Origin: UBA6623 sp965238125
GTDB taxonomy: Bacteria > Acidobacteriota > Terriglobia > Bryobacterales > UBA6623
Length of the DNA stretch: 64,000 nucleotides
Assembly: GCA_965238125.1 (NCBI GenBank)
Contig: OZ250179.1
Coordinates: 2,728,001 to 2,792,000, forward strand
Direction of reading: 5' to 3'
Of this stretch, positions 61,630 to 64,000 are shown piece after piece; the stretch's first letter is position 1, and every line of letters starts with the position of its first letter. The notes beneath the pieces were generated by a model. The model saw only the letters and a program-made list of their open reading frames with translations. It ran no database searches and had not been told where the DNA came from. The position numbers and the translations under genes were made by a program.

Positions 61630-62481
61630 ATGCCTCTAACTAGTCATTCCGAATCGGAAGTCAAGAAAATTACCGCCGACAATTATCGCTTCCTGTGCCA
61701 GACGGTCTATCACGACTCCGGCATTGTGTTGGACGATTCGAAAAGCTACTTGGTGGAAGCCCGCCTGCTGCCGGTCGCCAAGAGCGAAGGGGCCACGTCG
61801 CTCGACGCCCTATGCAACTTGATTCGCGCCACCAACGGACACCGCGTGCGAAACAAGGTCGTCGAAGCGATGACAACGAACGAAACACTCTTCTTTCGAG
61901 ATGTTTCCCCGTTCGATGCCTTGCGCACGGCCTTGATCTCCGAGATCCGGGAAGCACTTGGGCTGAAGCGCCCGTTGAGGATTTGGTCGGCCGCTTGCTC
62001 ATCGGGCCAAGAAGCCTACAGCATTGCGATGCTGTGGCTCGAAATGGGTTTTCACGCACGGGAACTCGAGATCCGGGGAACCGACCTCTCCGAAGAGATG
62101 TTGACGAAGGCCGCCGAGGGGAGATTTCTTCAACTGGAAGTCAACCGCGGGCTGCCGGCGAAATACCTGGTGAAGTATTTCACGCGGCAGAACTTGGAGT
62201 GGCAAATCAAGCCGGAGCTGCGGGCCATGGTGCAGTGGCGCAAGTTTAACCTCAAGGACACTCCTCTTCATCTGGGCCACTTTGACATTGTGTTTTGCCG
62301 CAACGTTTTGATCTATTTCGACATCGAAACGAAACGCCGGATCCTGAACCAAGTCAAGCAGACAATGCAGCCCGGCTCGTACTTGATCCTGGGGTCGAGC
62401 GAGACGACTCTCAACGTGGATGATACCTTCAGTCGGCGCAAGGTGGATCGAGCCATCTTGTACCAAAAGCCTGAGACGTGA
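61630..62481 (+). CDS. cheR: Chemotaxis protein methyltransferase CheR
   Basis: 283 residues. N-terminal helical domain (SEVKKITADNYRFLCQTVYH) followed by the SAM-binding domain: TTNETLFFRDVSPFDAL (arginine/asparagine loop), LRIWSAACSSGQEAYSIAML (motif I), GTDLSEEMLTKAAEG, FDIVFCRNVLIYFDIETKRR (motif with N and Y) and LILGSSETTL. It methylates receptor glutamates. All catalytic segments are present. Gene order cheB-cheR with 7-bp spacing suggests coupled translation. Confidence 0.95.
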   Translation: MPLTSHSESEVKKITADNYRFLCQTVYHDSGIVLDDSKSYLVEARLLPVAKSEGATSLDALCNLIRATNGHRVRNKVVEAMTTNETLFFRDVSPFDALRTALISEIREALGLKRPLRIWSAACSSGQEAYSIAMLWLEMGFHARELEIRGTDLSEEMLTKAAEGRFLQLEVNRGLPAKYLVKYFTRQNLEWQIKPELRAMVQWRKFNLKDTPLHLGHFDIVFCRNVLIYFDIETKRRILNQVKQTMQPGSYLILGSSETTLNVDDTFSRRKVDRAILYQKPET

Positions 62482-62543
62482 GTCGTATCGACGACCGCGC
62501 TCGAGCAGGGAGACGAGAATCAACGTACAAGAGGGAACCAGCG

Positions 62544-63017
62544 ATGATCGAGACCCAAACGGAATTGGAAAATCATAAACAGGCGACTTCGGATGTCGTG
62601 CGGGAAATCTTTTCCACGATGCTCCACATCGACGCACGACTGGTGGAGGACGCAACCCCCGACCCCAGCGATCACCCCGTGGTAGGCTGCATTCACTTCG
62701 CCGGTCCATGGAAGGGGGCTCTGCTGCTCGGATGCGGCCCCGCGCAGGCCGCGGCCTTCGCAGCGGAGTTGGTGGGCATCGACCCCCCCGGCGAAGTCAA
62801 CGACGATGTCCGCGATGCCATCGGGGAAATCACGAACATGATCGCGGGGAACCTCAAGTCTCTATTTCCCAACGGAACCCAGCTTTCCGCCCACTCCGTT
62901 GTGGAGGGCAAGAGTTTTACCCTCAAAGTGTGCGGCGGCAATGAGGCGATGCAACTGCGCTTTGATTCCGACCGCGGCCCCTTTTTGATTACGCTCGTTC
63001 GCATGACGGAAACGTAG
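62544..63017 (+). CDS. cheX: CheX-type chemotaxis phosphatase
   Basis: 157 residues from ATG 62544 (MIETQTELENHKQATSDVVR), preferred over an earlier in-frame ATG overlapping cheR. One CheC/CheX phosphatase helix is present: DAIGEITNMIAGNLKSLFPN (E-x3-N: E and N of EITN... and NMIAGN as usual in CheX). It dephosphorylates CheY-P. A fully cytoplasmic protein. It completes a minimal adaptation module (CheY, CheB, CheR, CheX) in which the kinase is missing locally. Confidence 0.85.
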   Translation: MIETQTELENHKQATSDVVREIFSTMLHIDARLVEDATPDPSDHPVVGCIHFAGPWKGALLLGCGPAQAAAFAAELVGIDPPGEVNDDVRDAIGEITNMIAGNLKSLFPNGTQLSAHSVVEGKSFTLKVCGGNEAMQLRFDSDRGPFLITLVRMTET

Positions 63018-63248
63018 CGCCGCTGCAAAGCCGAGGCCCCCCGGCAGGCTCCTTCGCCCGGAACCGTGTTTCGTGGTGGATCGATGGGCCACTGGCGCCC
63101 TCATTTCCAGCCGGCGAGTGTGCGCATCCTCTCGAGATGCCCCCTATCCGCGGGCGAAACGCTCTTCTATTGGTACCTCGGTACCTTCTAATTAGACCGA
63201 TAGTACTATTGTGCTTAGGGTGCTATTTGTACCAAACTAAGGACTAAG

Positions 63249-63545
63249 ATGCAGGAGCGTCCAAACAGGTACGAGATCCATCGTCCGCTCGAGTACAAGA
63301 TCCCAGGCACAGCCGGTCCTGTCGTTGGGGCCGGCCGTACACTGAACATCAGCCGCCGCGGCGTTCTATTCCATGCGGAAGAAGATCTCAAAGTAGGCAG
63401 GCGAATCGAGCTTGTCGTGCGCATGGGATCCGCTTTGGGTAAAGGGCCCGACGTCAATCTTGTTGTCCAGGGGGTGACGGTGCGCTGCGCACAAGGCAAC
63501 GTCGCCGTTGCGATCAAGAAGTACAAACTGCGGACGGCTGCGTAG
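63249..63545 (+). CDS. PilZ domain protein
   Basis: 98 residues. The NISRRGVLF stretch (about 33-41) and following IELVVRMG match the D/NxSxxG segment of PilZ domains. The usual N-terminal RxxxR appears only in a reduced form (NRYEIHRPLEY). The fold is complete otherwise (ending GNVAVAIKKYKLR). PilZ domains bind cyclic di-GMP; with the RxxxR weak, affinity is uncertain. It follows the che genes by 230 bp, containing two GGTACC palindromes. Confidence 0.75.
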   Translation: MQERPNRYEIHRPLEYKIPGTAGPVVGAGRTLNISRRGVLFHAEEDLKVGRRIELVVRMGSALGKGPDVNLVVQGVTVRCAQGNVAVAIKKYKLRTAA

Positions 63546-63813
63546 ACGGTAATCGTCGATTCGATTCGATTCGAGTCGACTTCCCTCCGGGAGGTGTGTC
63601 CGGATGACGCCCTTTCCCCTCACCGTCGAGTTTCCCGTTTTGCTTTCCGGCTGTCTTCCGACAATCCCCTTTTCGGGCTGATTGCGCTTTACGTTCAAGC
63701 GCTGGGCGAACGCTCCGTCTGTCGCGCACACGGGCCCGTGCCCGACTCCCCGTGCTCGCGATATCCTGATATACTTCCGAAACGTCGGGGACCGTCGAGG
63801 GGAAGGGATCGAT

Positions 63814-64000
63814 ATGAAGCTGCGAGGTAAGGGAGTTATCGTCACCGGCGCGGGCAGCGGTATCGGAGAGGCCGTGGCGGCCTGTTTTGCCCGAGAAGGC
63901 GCGACAGTCGTGACCTGGGGCCGCAACCTCGACAGGCTCCAGCGCGCCCGCGACAAGGCCGGCGAAGCCGCTGAGCGCTTGCGGCCGCAAGCCGTCGATG
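63814..64000 (+). CDS. Short-chain dehydrogenase/reductase, N-terminal part
   Basis: Partial at the window end. From ATG 63814 (SD GGAAGGG) the protein reads MKLRGKGVIVTGAGSGIGEA, with the SDR TGxxxGIG cofactor motif at about residues 11-18, and VVTWGRNLDRLQRARDKAG, where the Arg after strand 2 suggests NADP(H) preference. The catalytic YxxxK lies beyond the window, so the substrate is unknown. Confidence 0.85.
   Translation, partial: MKLRGKGVIVTGAGSGIGEAVAACFAREGATVVTWGRNLDRLQRARDKAGEAAERLRPQAVD

Noticed and set aside
1..64000. CRISPR array
   Set aside because: No series of regularly spaced 25-40-bp direct repeats was seen; the repeats present are dispersed palindromes or diverged units.

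Overview
The window looks like one chromosomal segment of a GC-rich soil-type Acidobacteriota, probably close to the Solibacter/Bryobacter lineage. The basis is protein content: winged-HTH and TPR proteins fused to TolB-like PD40 propellers (10.3 and 23.7 kb), a carboxypeptidase-regulatory-domain lipoprotein with a haem motif (7.3 kb), a BNR protein ending in a TIGR03437-like domain (57.7 kb), D-aminoacylase, M19 dipeptidase and DUF1501 genes. There is no rRNA, CRISPR array or replication origin. The only RNA gene seen is tRNA-Val(GAC) at 18.0 kb.

Two kinds of territory alternate. From 0 to about 38 kb and from 47.5 to 49.7 kb the DNA is littered with insertion sequences and damaged genes. 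It holds three IS1380-family copies (3.55, 36.35 and 48.0 kb; the last is decayed), two nearly identical IS630-family copies (5.97 and 13.39 kb), and two small elements with IS-like terminal repeats (0.96 and 5.73 kb). Genes there carry insertions, deletions, frameshifts or stops: a PQQ-type propeller, D-aminoacylase, M24 peptidase, SPFH protein, DASS transporter, sigma factor/TIGR04222-like remnant, Fic protein, methyltransferase, histidine kinase, PQQ dehydrogenase, CBS-HEPN protein and gluconolactonase. By contrast, 38.4-47.4 kb and 51.9-64 kb contain essentially intact, tightly packed genes.

Layout. 0-7 kb: decayed enzymes and IS elements. 7.3-17.5 kb: lipoprotein, wHTH-PD40 regulator, IS-split SPFH gene, DASS transporter, sigma remnant. 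18-26 kb: tRNA-Val, Fic remnant, TetR regulator with a strong promoter and a 27-bp palindromic operator, damaged methyltransferase, two-component system with a broken kinase but intact regulator, TPR-PD40 protein. 26-34 kb: FkbM methyltransferase, large TPR protein, GH15 glucoamylase/trehalase, frameshifted PQQ dehydrogenase. 34-38 kb: repeats and a CBS-HEPN gene split by an IS1380 copy carrying 230 bp of foreign DNA. 38-47 kb: membrane protein plus M19 dipeptidase pair, DUF2461, dienelactone hydrolase, TonB-like protein, GNAT, gamma-glutamyltransferase, HAD phosphatase. 50-51 kb: an isolated HTH plus deoxyribosyltransferase-like protein, a defence-effector candidate. 52-60 kb: hydrolase, rlmH-rsfS, an M15-like exported protein, RbsD/FucU, a TPR/BamD-like protein, FecR, and the BNR-TIGR03437 protein. 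60-64 kb: cheY-cheB-cheR-cheX, a PilZ protein and the start of an SDR gene.

Several families of short dispersed palindromic repeats recur between genes (30.0/46.7/54.4 kb; 29.9/40.3 kb; 35.0/38.3/51.4 kb; 34.3-34.9 kb). The most notable mobile-DNA event is at 36.1-38.0 kb: a 1,896-bp unit made of a complete IS1380 plus a beta-helix gene fragment, flanked by an exact 5-bp duplication that restores an uninterrupted CBS-HEPN reading frame when removed.
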